Origin: Parabacteroides sp.
GTDB taxonomy: Bacteria > Bacteroidota > Bacteroidia > Bacteroidales > Tannerellaceae
Length of the DNA: 64,000 nt
Assembly: GCA_017481945.1 (NCBI GenBank)
Contig: JAFUOJ010000022.1
Coordinates: 32,274-96,273 of the forward strand
Direction: 5' to 3'
The notes beneath the pieces are model-generated. The model had not been told where the DNA came from, did no database searches, and saw nothing but the letters and a program-made list of their open reading frames with translations. Positions 1-9,234 of this stretch are shown here, in pieces (within the stretch, counting starts at the first letter, position 1; every line of letters starts with the position of its first letter). Position numbers and translations under genes: made by a program.

Positions 1-98
1 AAATAATTCCCAATCATCGGAATAGTAACACGCCCTCGGAAGTCTGATAAATAAGGCTCAGTAACAAACTGAAATTCTCCTACTTTAGTCTTTTCCAT
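1..98 (-). CDS. Acyl-ACP thioesterase-like protein, N-terminal fragment
   Basis: The first 32 codons are visible; the gene runs off the window edge. The readable N-terminus (MEKTKVGEFQFVTEPYLSDF and onward to GRVTIPMIGNY) resembles the start of the acyl-ACP thioesterase family with a hot-dog fold, which in Bacteroides commonly follows ilvN inside the ilv operon. Its ATG overlaps the TAA of ilvN by one base (TAATG), indicating the same mRNA and translational coupling. The family would release fatty acids from acyl carrier protein in the cytoplasm. No catalytic residues lie in the visible part, so the call rests on the N-terminus and gene order. Confidence 0.6.
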   Translation of the reverse strand, partial: MEKTKVGEFQFVTEPYLSDFRGRVTIPMIGNY

Positions 99-655
99 TA
101 TGCTTTATTTTTTTCTTGCAACTTCCGTTCCATCTCAGCCAACATATCACTTAGACGTTCAACCGGACTTTTTGTAATAGCGACACGACCTGAACGAATA
201 AACTGCAATACGCCTATTGTTTCACTTAATTCTTTAAACAAAGCCTGTGTTTCATCATAATGTCCACTCTTTTCCAACACGACACAGGTTTCATTCATCT
301 CAAGAATACGAGCATTGTATTTACGAATCAAATCTTCAACAGTTCCCATCTTTATAAATAAATCTGTACTTAATTTATAAAGAGCAATCTCTTGGAATAC
401 CAAATCTTCATCCGTATTATAATAAGCTTTCAGTATATCCACCCGTTTGTCAATTTGTTTTACAACCTTATCAATCATATTTTCATCTGCATAGGTTGTA
501 ATCGTAAACTTATGGATTCCTTGTATAGCAGAAGGAGAAACGGAAAGCGTCTCAATATTTAACTGTCGACGCGTAAAGATAATTGTAATCTGATTCAGAA
601 GACCTACGGTATTTTCTGAAAAGATAATAACAGTATATAATTTCTTTGTTGTCAT
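98..655 (-). CDS. ilvN: Acetolactate synthase small (regulatory) subunit
   Basis: Regulatory subunit of acetohydroxyacid synthase, the first shared step of valine, leucine and isoleucine synthesis; it normally binds the end product valine and activates the large subunit. The 185-residue length fits. Residues about 5-80 form an ACT domain (YTVIIFSENTVGLLNQITII, then RRQLNIETLSVSPS), and the C-terminal half is the ALS_ss_C type domain. It lies 18 bases after ilvB and overlaps the next gene by one base, so it sits inside the ilvD-ilvB-ilvN operon governed by the attenuator upstream of ilvD. The last residues (ERKLQEKNKA) are a charged tail. Confidence 0.95.
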   Translation of the reverse strand: MTTKKLYTVIIFSENTVGLLNQITIIFTRRQLNIETLSVSPSAIQGIHKFTITTYADENMIDKVVKQIDKRVDILKAYYNTDEDLVFQEIALYKLSTDLFIKMGTVEDLIRKYNARILEMNETCVVLEKSGHYDETQALFKELSETIGVLQFIRSGRVAITKSPVERLSDMLAEMERKLQEKNKA

Positions 656-673
656 AAACTATTCTCCTTCTTT

Positions 674-2368
674 TTATTCTCCCATCAAGATATTAGTAAT
701 CGTTGATCCTGCAGGAACCATTGGATAAACCATTCCTTGTTCTTCAACATCTGCTACTAACAAGTAAGGACCATCATGTTCTAACATTTCACGAATAGCC
801 TCATCTAATTCTTCTCGTTTTAACACCTCACGTGACGCAATTCCATACGCTTTAGCAATTGCCACAAAGTCCGGATTCTCCATCACTGTTGAAGAATAAC
901 GTTTATGGAAAAACAACTCTTGCCACTGACGAACCATTCCAAGGAAATTATTGTTCAACATGATAATCTTCACATTCAACTTTTCCTGCATGATTGTTCC
1001 CAGTTCCTGAATCGTCATTTGTAAACCACCGTCACCGGTAAAGAAACAGACTGTACGGTCCGGTGCTCCCACTTTTGCACCAATAGCAGCTGGCAAACCA
1101 AATCCCATTGTACCCAAACCGCCAGAAGTTACAACACTACGAGTCTGTTTATATTTAAAATAACGGACTCCCATCATCTGGTTCTGTCCCACATCCGTTA
1201 CCAATACAGCTTCATTATTTGCCGCTTCTGATACTTTACGAATGACTTCTCCCATCTTCAAGTATCCCTCTTTCGGATGTAATTCTTTATCAATCACCTT
1301 TACATACTCTTCTTGAGAGTCAGGTTCAAATTCAGCATTCCATTCCGGACGTTTACGAGTTTCCAACAAAGCTGTAATCATAGGTATTGTCTGCTTCGCA
1401 TTACCCAATACTTTTACATCAACAGCTACATTTTTCCCTATCTCTGAATTATCAATATCCAAATGAATTACTTTCGCTTGTTTAGCATACGTATTCAAAT
1501 CTCCCGTTACCCGATCATCAAAACGCATACCAATCGCTATCAAAACATCACATTCATTCGTCTTACGGTTAGGACCTACATTCCCATGCATACCTAACAT
1601 ACCCTTATTCAACGGGAAATCTGTTGGTAAAGAGGACAAACCTAAGGTTGTACACCCAGCCGGTATATCATTCTTTAATAAGAACTCTTTCAATTCCTCC
1701 TCGGCATTACCCAAGATTACGCCTTGTCCTACCAGACAGAAAGGTTTACTTGCCCCGTTGATCAAAGCAGCCGCTTCTTTAATACGCTCCATCTTAATAT
1801 CTGGCTCAGGCTGATAGCTACGAATATAATCCACTTTTTCATATTCAAAATCTACCAAGCCAACTTGAGCGTCTTTAGCGAAGTCAAGTACTACAGGTCC
1901 TGGACGTCCAGTTGAAGCAATATAAAAAGCACGAGAGACCGCCCAAGCAATCTCTTCCGGTTTACGGATCTGATAAGCCCATTTGGTAATTGGTTGTGTA
2001 ATACCAATCACATCAATTTCCTGAAAGGCATCTGTTCCCAACAATGGAGAAGCGACCTGTCCTGTGATTACAACTAATGGTGTACTATCCATCATTGCGT
2101 CTGCAATACCTGTCAATGTATTAGTTGCTCCAGGTCCAGAAGTAACTAATGTCACCCCTACTTTACCGGAAACACGTGCATATCCTTGAGCCGCATGAGT
2201 TGCCCCTTGTTCATGGCGCACCAAAATATGCTTCAATTTATCTTGATAATCATACAAACAATCATAAACAGGAATCACTGCTCCACCAGGATAGCCGAAG
2301 ATCGTATCAACATCTTCCGCGATCAGCGATTTCAGCAAAGCTTCCGAACCAGTAATTTTTTGTTTCAT
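674..2368 (-). CDS. ilvB: Acetolactate synthase large (catalytic) subunit
   Basis: ThDP- and FAD-dependent enzyme that condenses two pyruvates, or pyruvate with 2-oxobutyrate. Visible features are the catalytic Glu (E53 in RHEQGATHAAQGYAR), the ThDP/Mg site (GDGGLQMTIQELGT followed by LNNNFLGMVRQWQ), and the three-domain length of 564 residues. The reading frame stays open upstream to position 2395, but the start at 2368 (MKQKITGSEALL) matches family N-termini and has an AGGA element about eight bases upstream. The longer version would begin just before the ilvD stop. It is 19 bases downstream of ilvD and is co-transcribed. Confidence 0.95.
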   Translation of the reverse strand: MKQKITGSEALLKSLIAEDVDTIFGYPGGAVIPVYDCLYDYQDKLKHILVRHEQGATHAAQGYARVSGKVGVTLVTSGPGATNTLTGIADAMMDSTPLVVITGQVASPLLGTDAFQEIDVIGITQPITKWAYQIRKPEEIAWAVSRAFYIASTGRPGPVVLDFAKDAQVGLVDFEYEKVDYIRSYQPEPDIKMERIKEAAALINGASKPFCLVGQGVILGNAEEELKEFLLKNDIPAGCTTLGLSSLPTDFPLNKGMLGMHGNVGPNRKTNECDVLIAIGMRFDDRVTGDLNTYAKQAKVIHLDIDNSEIGKNVAVDVKVLGNAKQTIPMITALLETRKRPEWNAEFEPDSQEEYVKVIDKELHPKEGYLKMGEVIRKVSEAANNEAVLVTDVGQNQMMGVRYFKYKQTRSVVTSGGLGTMGFGLPAAIGAKVGAPDRTVCFFTGDGGLQMTIQELGTIMQEKLNVKIIMLNNNFLGMVRQWQELFFHKRYSSTVMENPDFVAIAKAYGIASREVLKREELDEAIREMLEHDGPYLLVADVEEQGMVYPMVPAGSTITNILMGE

Positions 2369-2387
2369 ATTTATTCCTAATTGCCAA

Positions 2388-4220
2388 TTAATCAATAATT
2401 CTCACTCCCCCTTTATCAGCAGAAGTCACCATCTTTCCATAAGCCCGAAGTGCCTTTGAAACTATACGTTGACGATAAGGCGGTGTAAATGCTTTTTCTC
2501 CCCGAGCCTCTTCCGCTTTACAACGCTCTGCCAATTCTTCATCACTTACTTTCACATTAATCGTACGCTCCGGTATATTAATTGCGATCAAATCACCATC
2601 TTTCACCAAACCGATTGCACCACCTGCAGCAGCTTCAGGAGAGATATGACCAATAGAAAGCCCAGATGTACCACCACTAAACCGTCCATCTGTAATCAAT
2701 GCACATTCTTTTCCTAAATGACGACTTTTAATATAAGAAGTCGGATATAGCATTTCTTGCATACCAGGTCCACCTTTAGGTCCTTCATGTGTGATGACAA
2801 CAACGTCACCTGAAACGACCTTTCCTCCTAAGATACCTTCACAAGCTGAATCTTGTGAATCAAACACTTTGGCCGGCCCTGTAAATTTCCAGATACTCTC
2901 GTCAACACCAGCAGTCTTAACAACACAACCATCCAAAGCAATATTTCCTTTTAACACAGCCAAACCGCCATCCTTTGAATAAGCATGTTCAACATCACGA
3001 ATACAACCGGTAGCACGATCTGTATCTAATTCTTTATAATAAGTTTCCTGTGATCCCATCTGAATACTGAAACGACACGCAGGAGCACTCTTATATTTCT
3101 GAATAGCTTTGTCTATTACATTTGGGGAAGTGATTGCATATTTGTCTACCGCTTCTGCTAACGTCATACCATCCACCCGTTTCACACTTCCATCCACCAA
3201 ACCGGCTTTCAATAATTCATTCATGATTCCCATGATACCACCAGCACGGTTAACATCTTGTACATGGTATGTATGTGTATTAGGAGCCACTTTACACAAG
3301 CAAGGAGTCTTGCGTGAAAGCATATCAATATCATCCATAGTAAAATCGGCTTCTGCCTCTTGTGCAATCGCTAATAGATGAAGTACCGTATTTGTCGAAC
3401 CACCCATAGCAATATCTAAAGACATCGCGTTCAAAAATGCCTGACGAGTAGCAATACTACGAGGAAGCACAGATTCGTCTCCGTCACGATAATACTTATA
3501 AGCATTCTCTACAATCTGTTTTGCTGCGTCTCGGAATAACTGAGTTCGATTTACATGAGTAGCAACAATTGTACCATTTCCTGGAAGAGCTAAACCTATA
3601 GCCTCATTCAAACAGTTCATGGAGTTAGCAGTAAACATACCTGAGCAGCAACCACAACCCGGACACGCATGGCGTTCAACTTGTGCAATTCGTTCGTCTG
3701 CAACAGTTGTATCAGCAGATTCAATCATAGCGTCGATCAAATCCAAATGACAATTATCCAATTCTCCTGCCTCCATTGGCCCACCAGAGACAAAAATCGT
3801 CGGAATATTTAATCGCATTGAAGCCATCAACATTCCCGGAGTAATCTTATCGCAGTTACTGATACAAACCATAGCGTCAGCCTTATGTGCATTTACCATA
3901 TACTCCACACTGTCTGCAATAATATCGCGAGAAGGAAGTGAATAAAGCATTCCGTCATGTCCCATCGCTATACCATCATCAATCGCTATCGTATTAAACT
4001 CTGCAGCAAAACAGCCTAACTTTTCAATCTCCGCTTTTACCTGCTGTCCGATTTCATGCAAATGAACATGCCCCGGGACAAACTGAGTAAATGAATTCAC
4101 TATGGCGATAATCGGTTTACCAAACTGCTCCTCTTTCATGCCGTTTGCACGCCACAAGGCACGGGCTCCTGCCATACGTCTGCCCTCTGTGCTGAATGAA
4201 CTTCTTAACGGATTCTTCAT
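2388..4220 (-). CDS. ilvD: Dihydroxy-acid dehydratase
   Basis: Fe-S dehydratase of the third step of Val/Ile synthesis, converting dihydroxy acids to 2-oxo acids. Cluster-binding cysteines are seen in [13 protein letters not shown] and [17 protein letters not shown]; the C-terminal IlvD/Edd barrel contains [20 protein letters not shown] start at 4220 ([20 protein letters not shown]), since residues further upstream (MFFKIKKNM) look like leader DNA. It is the first structural gene of the operon and follows the attenuator at 4315-4449. The gene order ilvD-ilvB-ilvN is typical of Bacteroidales. Confidence 0.95.
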   Translation of the reverse strand: MKNPLRSSFSTEGRRMAGARALWRANGMKEEQFGKPIIAIVNSFTQFVPGHVHLHEIGQQVKAEIEKLGCFAAEFNTIAIDDGIAMGHDGMLYSLPSRDIIADSVEYMVNAHKADAMVCISNCDKITPGMLMASMRLNIPTIFVSGGPMEAGELDNCHLDLIDAMIESADTTVADERIAQVERHACPGCGCCSGMFTANSMNCLNEAIGLALPGNGTIVATHVNRTQLFRDAAKQIVENAYKYYRDGDESVLPRSIATRQAFLNAMSLDIAMGGSTNTVLHLLAIAQEAEADFTMDDIDMLSRKTPCLCKVAPNTHTYHVQDVNRAGGIMGIMNELLKAGLVDGSVKRVDGMTLAEAVDKYAITSPNVIDKAIQKYKSAPACRFSIQMGSQETYYKELDTDRATGCIRDVEHAYSKDGGLAVLKGNIALDGCVVKTAGVDESIWKFTGPAKVFDSQDSACEGILGGKVVSGDVVVITHEGPKGGPGMQEMLYPTSYIKSRHLGKECALITDGRFSGGTSGLSIGHISPEAAAGGAIGLVKDGDLIAINIPERTINVKVSDEELAERCKAEEARGEKAFTPPYRQRIVSKALRAYGKMVTSADKGGVRIID

Positions 4221-4314
4221 CATATTCTTTTTTATTTTAAAGAACATCTTATCAAAATGCTCTTATTTTAACCAAAGGTACGCTAAGCGTATACCTTTAT
4301 TATATTATATAATT

Positions 4315-4347
4315 AAAAAAGCCCTTCTCTATCATGGAGAAAGGCTT
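4315..4347 (-). terminator. ilv attenuator terminator hairpin
   Basis: Read on the minus strand, an 11-bp stem (arms 4337-4347 and 4319-4329, one G-U pair, 7-nt loop) is followed by a U run. It lies about 40 nt after the leader-peptide stop and about 95 nt before ilvD, so it would end transcription before the structural genes unless the alternative pairing at 4336-4389 forms. Confidence 0.85.
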
Positions 4348-4389
4348 AAGATATTTTTATATGAACCAAGTTCTTGCACACCTTTCTCC
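4336..4389 (-). promoter_or_regulatory. ilv antiterminator pairing
   Basis: The minus-strand segment GGAGAAAGG at 4389-4381, starting just after the leader stop codon, is perfectly complementary over nine bases to CCTTTCTCC at 4344-4336, which is the 5' arm of the terminator. The two structures are mutually exclusive. A further five-base match (TCCTT within the Val-Leu codons against AAGGA around the stop) could act as the 1:2 protector stem of classical attenuation. Ribosome stalling at the Ile/Leu/Val run would free GGAGAAAGG and let transcription continue. Confidence 0.75.
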
Positions 4390-4449
4390 TTACCTACTAA
4401 TGCTTAGAAGGACCACCACGAGAATAATATGCAATACACTGTTCATCAT
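4390..4449 (-). CDS. ilv operon leader peptide (19 aa, Ile/Leu/Val-rich)
   Basis: A 19-codon reading frame with the translation MMNSVLHIILVVVLLSISR and a TAA stop lies between the promoter at 4483-4513 and the terminator at 4315-4347. Eleven of the 19 residues are branched-chain amino acids: 3 Ile, 4 Leu and 4 Val, nine of them in an almost unbroken run after His7. This is the hallmark of a ribosome-stalling leader peptide that senses charged tRNA(Ile/Leu/Val). A second in-frame ATG is adjacent, so translation may start at 4449 or 4446. It is too short for normal gene callers. The function is inferred from composition, position and the folding elements downstream. Confidence 0.85.
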   Translation of the reverse strand: MMNSVLHIILVVVLLSISR

Positions 4450-4482
4450 ATTTCTAACCTTTTCGTTTTTTATTTAACGCCG

Positions 4483-4513
4483 CAAAGGTAGAACAATAAT
4501 TTATTTCACCAAA
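4483..4513 (-). promoter_or_regulatory. ilv operon promoter (Bacteroides type)
   Basis: On the minus strand TTTG (4513-4510), a 19-nt spacer and TACCTTTG (4490-4483) match the Bacteroides -33/-7 consensus TTTG/TAnnTTTG. Initiation would fall near 4475, giving a leader of about 25 nt before the leader-peptide ATG. Confidence 0.8.
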
Positions 4514-4632
4514 GAATTTAAAAGAAAAATATCACTTTCGCTTACACTTTTCAATATTCCACAGAATTAGACTTGCAAATTCACACCTTCTATTCCTTTT
4601 TTATAATAAATATACAGCAAAATAGAGTCATT

Positions 4633-4666
4633 AAAAAGCCCCATGCAATCTATCTTGCATGGGGCT
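4633..4666 (-). terminator. Terminator after the phosphoesterase gene
   Basis: A perfect 12-bp stem (4637-4648 with 4655-4666, 6-nt loop) is followed on the minus strand by a U run. It lies about 50 nt after the stop codon of the gene at 4715-5839 and separates it from the ilv promoter. Confidence 0.85.
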
Positions 4667-4714
4667 CTTCCATCAATCGACTGTATACACCCTTTTATTA
4701 GCTACCTAAAAATC

Positions 4715-5839
4715 TTATCTCAACTTAAAAGTCTGAGTAATCTTTTGCGAATCTCCTCCGTAGAAATCTACTTGTACATGACGCTTCGTCACTGTCATTT
4801 TATAAGAACCTGCAGCCTTAGAACTCTTATAAATCTTAACACCCGGACGATATTCATCAAAAAGAGCTTTTTCATGATCCTTTACCTCTTCCCGACCTAA
4901 AGCGAACTTACCATATTCTTCAGGTTTTTCAGCTATCAACTCATAATTAGCCAACTCATCCTTTGACCATACACTATTCATTGTCATCTGAGTTATGCGA
5001 CCTCCATCACCATACCAGTCCAATAAGTCTGTACGATGTGTATGTCCACAAAGACAAATCGTATTACGACGTGCAAACTCTTTACGGAAATGTCTACGAG
5101 CTGTATTATTTCTTTCATTATTTCCTCCATACAAGAACCATCTGCAGCTTCCTCCGTCACAAGGGAATGCAGGACCATGTGTTACCAAAAATGTATGTCT
5201 AGCTCCCTCCGTTTCACGTAATGCATTCTCTAATACCTCATCATCCGGTTTATTAAAATCCACAAACAGATAGACATCATCACCGATATTAAAATAAAAA
5301 GTAGTCTTTGGTATCGTTAAACCTAATTCCTGACTAATTCTCTTTGGCATATATTCATGATAAACCTTCTCTGCATCAACACCTCTAATATCGTGGTTAC
5401 CGACTACAGACACAAACGGTAATCCTCCTAACTCTGCTTTAAAATGGTTCATCACATCTTCCAACATCTTTTGATGTACTTCCCCTTTTCCACAGTCTCC
5501 CTGAACAAGGTCTCCCATCTGGAAAATCATACGAGTCTTTTTGTCTACCAACTCTGCAGCTCTACGTAACAAACGGGGACAACGTTCCCGCCACATTTCT
5601 CCATTACGAGCAAATTCAGCTCGTTGTACCTTATTCAACCATTCTATCTTTTCATTATAATTAGAATGGTACACACTGGCTGGTTCCGTATCAAAATGAG
5701 TATCACCCAAAATAACAATAGAATATTTATCATCTGCACCAAGTTCTTGTGCATTAAGTGGTGATAATTTGCTACAACTACAAAGCGCAAGGTCTAATGC
5801 TCCTGCTGACGATAGTAAAAGAAAATCTCTCCTGTTCAT
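4715..5839 (-). CDS. Exported calcineurin-like metallophosphoesterase
   Basis: A 374-residue phosphoesterase with the metal-ligand motif series of the calcineurin fold: GDTHFD (about residue 45), GDLVQGD, GNHDIRG, THGPAFP and GHTHRTD. These bind two metals and hydrolyse phosphomonoesters or diesters; the substrate is unknown. The N-terminus MNRRDFLLLSSAGALDLALC has a twin-arginine-like RRDFL motif and a Cys-rich stretch (LALCSCS) that could be a lipobox, so it is probably exported, perhaps as a lipoprotein. It is monocistronic with its own terminator at 4633-4666. The 281-bp gap to the divergent patB shows only a lone TATATTTG -7-like element at 6088-6095. Confidence 0.85.
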   Translation of the reverse strand: MNRRDFLLLSSAGALDLALCSCSKLSPLNAQELGADDKYSIVILGDTHFDTEPASVYHSNYNEKIEWLNKVQRAEFARNGEMWRERCPRLLRRAAELVDKKTRMIFQMGDLVQGDCGKGEVHQKMLEDVMNHFKAELGGLPFVSVVGNHDIRGVDAEKVYHEYMPKRISQELGLTIPKTTFYFNIGDDVYLFVDFNKPDDEVLENALRETEGARHTFLVTHGPAFPCDGGSCRWFLYGGNNERNNTARRHFRKEFARRNTICLCGHTHRTDLLDWYGDGGRITQMTMNSVWSKDELANYELIAEKPEEYGKFALGREEVKDHEKALFDEYRPGVKIYKSSKAAGSYKMTVTKRHVQVDFYGGDSQKITQTFKLR

Positions 5840-6120
5840 ATAATTAGATTATCAGTTGTTTATTTCCTGCAATATTAATATTTTTTCTCAAAACCATCAA
5901 GTTTAAATCCAAGTTAATTACCTTAATATATATTTTTCAAAAGGATAACCACTTTCTCGATAGCCTATCTATACCCTTGAAACCTGAAATTCCAACAGAA
6001 ATATGAATCAAACCGGATCATATACTGCAAACAGGTTAGAAAAGGACGGAAACAGACTAAATATAGTATTTTTATTGGAACAATTTGTATATTTGCCGCC
6101 AAGACTGAAAATTAATTACA

Positions 6121-7296
6121 ATGAAACACTATAACTTCGATGAGGTGATTGAACGACGCGGTACAAACTGCGTAAAGTTCGATGCAGTTAAAGAGCGTAC
6201 CGGAGGAAAAGACCTATTGCCTTTGTGGGTAGCAGACATGGATTTCCGTACACCGGACTTTATTGTTAATGCACTTAAGAAACGCTGTGAACATGAGATT
6301 TTTGGTTATACCTATGCTTCAGACTCCTACTATAAGAGTATTATAGATTGGGTATTGTATAAACATAACTGGAGAATCCAAAAAGAATGGATTAGCTACA
6401 TTCCCGGTATAGTTAAAGGAATTGGATTCGTACTCCAATGTTTTACACAGCCGGGCGACAAAGTGATTATCCAACCACCCGTTTATCATCCATTCCGTCT
6501 CGTTCCAGAGCACATGCACCGCGAAGTAGTTTACAACCCGCTTCAATTAATTGACGGTGTTTATCAAATGGATTTTGAGAACTTAGAATCTGTTATTGAT
6601 GAAAAGTGTAAGGTGCTAATTCTTAGTAATCCGCACAACCCCGGAGGAATGGTGTGGGAAAAAGACACGTTAATCAAATTAGCAGAAATCTGCGCTCAGC
6701 ATAATATATTAGTCATTTCAGATGAAATCCATTCAGAGATGGCCTATCCTCAATACATCCATCTCCCGTTTGCCAAAGTATCTGAAACAGCTGCCAATTG
6801 TAGTATTACATTCATGGCACCCAGCAAAACGTTCAATATTGCCGGAATCGTATCATCCTATTCCATTGTTCCGAATGAGACTTTGCGCAAAAAGTTTTAT
6901 GAATTCTTGGAAGCAGGAGAGCTAAATGCTGGAACCATCTTTGCCTATACAGCTACAGAAGCGGCTTATACGTATGGCGCAGAATGGTTACAACAAATGC
7001 GTATCTACATTATGGAGAACGTTCGTTTTGTGGACGATTTCTTAAGAAACAACATCTCTCAAATCAAAGTATATCAGCCGCAAGCCTCTTTCTTGGTATG
7101 GTTGGACTGTCGTGGTTTAGGACTATCTCAACCCCAATTGGTAGAGCTTTTTGAAGACAAAGCCGGTCTATTCCTGAATGACGGTAGTATGTTTGGACCA
7201 GGCGGAGAAGGGTTCATGCGCTTAAATATCGGTTGTCCTCGTTCTACATTGGAAACAGCGATGAAAGCCCTAAAGAAAGCGGTTGGGACCTTGTAA
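6121..7296 (+). CDS. patB: MalY/PatB-type PLP C-S lyase or aminotransferase
   Basis: Fold-type I PLP enzyme, 391 residues, of the MalY/PatB group of cystathionine beta-lyases that release homocysteine and pyruvate from cystathionine. The N-terminus contains LPLWVADMDFRTP, characteristic of the group; the PLP Lys is K236 in APSKTFNIAG, and the Asp that contacts the pyridine nitrogen is in ISDEIHSEM. The C-terminal domain ends with GEGFMRLNIGCPR. It stands alone before a slyD-like gene with a 90-bp gap. Activity as a general aminotransferase cannot be excluded from sequence. Confidence 0.85.
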   Translation: MKHYNFDEVIERRGTNCVKFDAVKERTGGKDLLPLWVADMDFRTPDFIVNALKKRCEHEIFGYTYASDSYYKSIIDWVLYKHNWRIQKEWISYIPGIVKGIGFVLQCFTQPGDKVIIQPPVYHPFRLVPEHMHREVVYNPLQLIDGVYQMDFENLESVIDEKCKVLILSNPHNPGGMVWEKDTLIKLAEICAQHNILVISDEIHSEMAYPQYIHLPFAKVSETAANCSITFMAPSKTFNIAGIVSSYSIVPNETLRKKFYEFLEAGELNAGTIFAYTATEAAYTYGAEWLQQMRIYIMENVRFVDDFLRNNISQIKVYQPQASFLVWLDCRGLGLSQPQLVELFEDKAGLFLNDGSMFGPGGEGFMRLNIGCPRSTLETAMKALKKAVGTL

Positions 7297-7386
7297 TTTG
7301 GAACTGTTTAGGCTAACTAAATGATATATCGGAAATAAATTCGTAAATTTGTCCTCGTTTTATTTACTACTAATACGATTTACAGA

Positions 7387-7965
7387 ATGAAGATTACAGC
7401 AAATAAGTTCGTAGCGGTCGTTTATGACCTAAACGTGGGAGACGACGAAGAACGCGAATTAATGGAAAGAGCAACCAAGGAAAATCCGTTGAAATTCATT
7501 TTTGGTATAGGCTCAATGATTCCTGCTTTTGAAAATGCATTAAAAGGATTAGAAGTCGGTGACAAGTTCAGTTTCTCTATCGCCCCTGCTGACGCTTATG
7601 GCGAATATGTAGAAGAACATGTATTGGAACTTTCTAAAGACATCTTTAAAGTAGATGGAAAGTTTGATGCAGAAATGATCAAAGAAGGAAACACCGTTCC
7701 TATGATGGATTCAAATGGCAACCGTATGAATGGTTCCGTTTTGGAAGTAAAAGAAGATGTAGTCGTAATGGATTTCAATCATCCATTGGCAGGCGAAACT
7801 TTACACTTCGACGGTGAAGTTTTGGACGTACACGAACCTACAGCAGAAGAGATCGCAGCATTGACAGCTCCGGCTGGCGGATGTGGAGGCGGTTGTGACG
7901 AATGTGGAGGCGGTTGTGGCGATCATTCTCACGATAGCGGTTGCGGTTGTGGCGGATGTCATTAA
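7387..7965 (+). CDS. slyD: SlyD-like FKBP peptidyl-prolyl isomerase with metal-binding tail
   Basis: The FKBP fold (residues 1-70 and 120-145) is interrupted by the insert-in-flap (about 70-120) as in SlyD, a prolyl isomerase and chaperone of the cytoplasm. The last 27 residues are a Gly/Cys/His tail holding seven Cys and three His (motifs CGGGCDECGGGC, HSHD, CGCGGCH), resembling the nickel-binding tail of E. coli SlyD. A possible -7 box TAAATTTG is at 7344-7351. It is followed after 22 bases by aroC on the same strand, so the two may share a transcript. Confidence 0.9.
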   Translation: MKITANKFVAVVYDLNVGDDEERELMERATKENPLKFIFGIGSMIPAFENALKGLEVGDKFSFSIAPADAYGEYVEEHVLELSKDIFKVDGKFDAEMIKEGNTVPMMDSNGNRMNGSVLEVKEDVVVMDFNHPLAGETLHFDGEVLDVHEPTAEEIAALTAPAGGCGGGCDECGGGCGDHSHDSGCGCGGCH

Positions 7966-7987
7966 GAAATAACCAATTGAATATAGT

Positions 7988-9064
7988 GTGAATACATTCG
8001 GTAATATATATAAACTTACCTCTTTTGGGGAATCACATGGACCGGGTATCGGAGGTGTAATTGATGGCTGTCCGGCTGGTATTGAGCTGGACATGGCATT
8101 TATACAAAGCGAATTAAACCGTCGCAAACCGGGACAATCCAAACTAACAACACCTCGAAAGGAAGATGACGAAGTTCAATTCCTTTCAGGTATTTACGAA
8201 GGAAAGACAACGGGTACACCGATTGGATTTATCGTTTGGAACAAGAATCAACATTCATCTGATTATGATAACATGAAGAGTGTCTACCGACCTTCTCATG
8301 CAGACTATACCTATCAGATGAAATATGGTATTCGAGATCCACGAGGAGGAGGTCGTTCATCGGCACGCGAAACCATCTCCCGTTGTGTAGCTGGTGCTAT
8401 CGCCAAGCAGATTCTTCAACAAAAAGGGATTACGATTCAGGCTTTCACATCTCAAGTAGGCGATGTTAAACTGCCCGGCTCCTATCAAGACTATGATTTG
8501 AGTCAGACGGAAGAGACCGCTGTACGTTGTCCCGACAAGGATACAGCTATAAAGATGGAAGCTCTTATTGCTGAAGTAAAAGCACAAGGAGATACTATCG
8601 GTGGTGTAATTACCTGTGTAGCCAAAGGGGTTCCTGTTGGTTTGGGAGAGCCGGCATTCGGTAAACTACATGCTGCGTTGGGACATGCCATGTTAACCAT
8701 TAATGCCGTAAAAGGATTTGAGTATGGGGACGGTTTTGACGCTGCACTTTATCGAGGTTCTGAACGGAACGACCATTTCTTTAACGACAACGGACGCATC
8801 AATACTCACACCAACCATTCCGGAGGTATTCAAGGAGGTATTTCCAACGGACAAGACATTTACTTCCGGGTCGCATTCAAATCGGTCGCTACGCTTTTGA
8901 TGGAACAGGCAACCGTCAACATGGCGGGGGAAGACACCATTCTAAAAGCCAAAGGCCGACACGATCCTTGCGTGTTACCTCGAGCCGTACCGATTGTAGA
9001 ATCGATGGCTGCTATGACATTATTAGATTATTTACTCATACAAAAAACGAGGGAAGACTTTTAA
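7988..9064 (+). CDS. aroC: Chorismate synthase
   Basis: Last step of the shikimate pathway: converts 5-enolpyruvylshikimate-3-phosphate to chorismate with reduced FMN. Signature motifs are [18 protein letters not shown] at the N-terminus, [11 protein letters not shown] in the middle and [14 protein letters not shown] near the end; 358 residues is full length. The start is GTG at 7988: it gives the conserved [18 protein letters not shown], and no upstream ATG in frame fits. The stop codon lies within the loop of the terminator hairpin at 9051-9084. Confidence 0.97.
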   Translation: MNTFGNIYKLTSFGESHGPGIGGVIDGCPAGIELDMAFIQSELNRRKPGQSKLTTPRKEDDEVQFLSGIYEGKTTGTPIGFIVWNKNQHSSDYDNMKSVYRPSHADYTYQMKYGIRDPRGGGRSSARETISRCVAGAIAKQILQQKGITIQAFTSQVGDVKLPGSYQDYDLSQTEETAVRCPDKDTAIKMEALIAEVKAQGDTIGGVITCVAKGVPVGLGEPAFGKLHAALGHAMLTINAVKGFEYGDGFDAALYRGSERNDHFFNDNGRINTHTNHSGGIQGGISNGQDIYFRVAFKSVATLLMEQATVNMAGEDTILKAKGRHDPCVLPRAVPIVESMAAMTLLDYLLIQKTREDF

Positions 9065-9084
9065 AGGTCTTCCCTTTTCTTTTG
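9051..9084 (+). terminator. aroC intrinsic terminator overlapping the stop codon
   Basis: An 8-bp stem GGGAAGAC (9051-9058) with GTCTTCCC (9067-9074) encloses the aroC TAA and is followed by TTTTCTTTT. The gene end itself thus encodes the terminator's 5' arm. Confidence 0.8.
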
Positions 9085-9118
9085 CAACAGATTCCGAAAA
9101 ACAGACTTTCGAGGGGGC

Positions 9119-9214
9119 CTCCGACATCTCGAGCTGATCTCCTTGGACACCTCGGGCTGATGTCTGTAGACATCTCGGGCAGATCTCTCCCGACATCTGC
9201 CCGAGATGTCGGAG
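9119..9214. repeat. GC-rich 23-bp tandem array with long inverted repeats
   Basis: Three 23-bp units begin at 9123, 9146 and 9169 (core GACATCTCGGGCWGAT with minor changes) and a fourth copy turns back on itself from 9192. The array contains a perfect 16-bp inverted repeat (9169-9184 with 9195-9210, 10-nt gap), a 9-bp hairpin (9190-9198 with 9204-9212), and an enclosing 13-bp inverted repeat (9119-9131 with 9202-9214). It lies between the convergent genes aroC and the dehydrogenase and is visibly richer in G+C than its surroundings. No coding role is seen. Confidence 0.85.
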
Positions 9215-9234
9215 CCGGTCTTTATGAGGTTTTT

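Noticed and set aside
4256-4315. Riboswitch upstream of ilvD
   Set aside because: The segment between terminator and ilvD is short and AT-rich with no known aptamer pattern; the leader peptide explains the control.
4102-4407. Plus-strand 101-codon frame across the ilvD start
   Set aside because: It overlaps ilvD and the attenuator, which have direct support; the translation shows no recognisable protein features.
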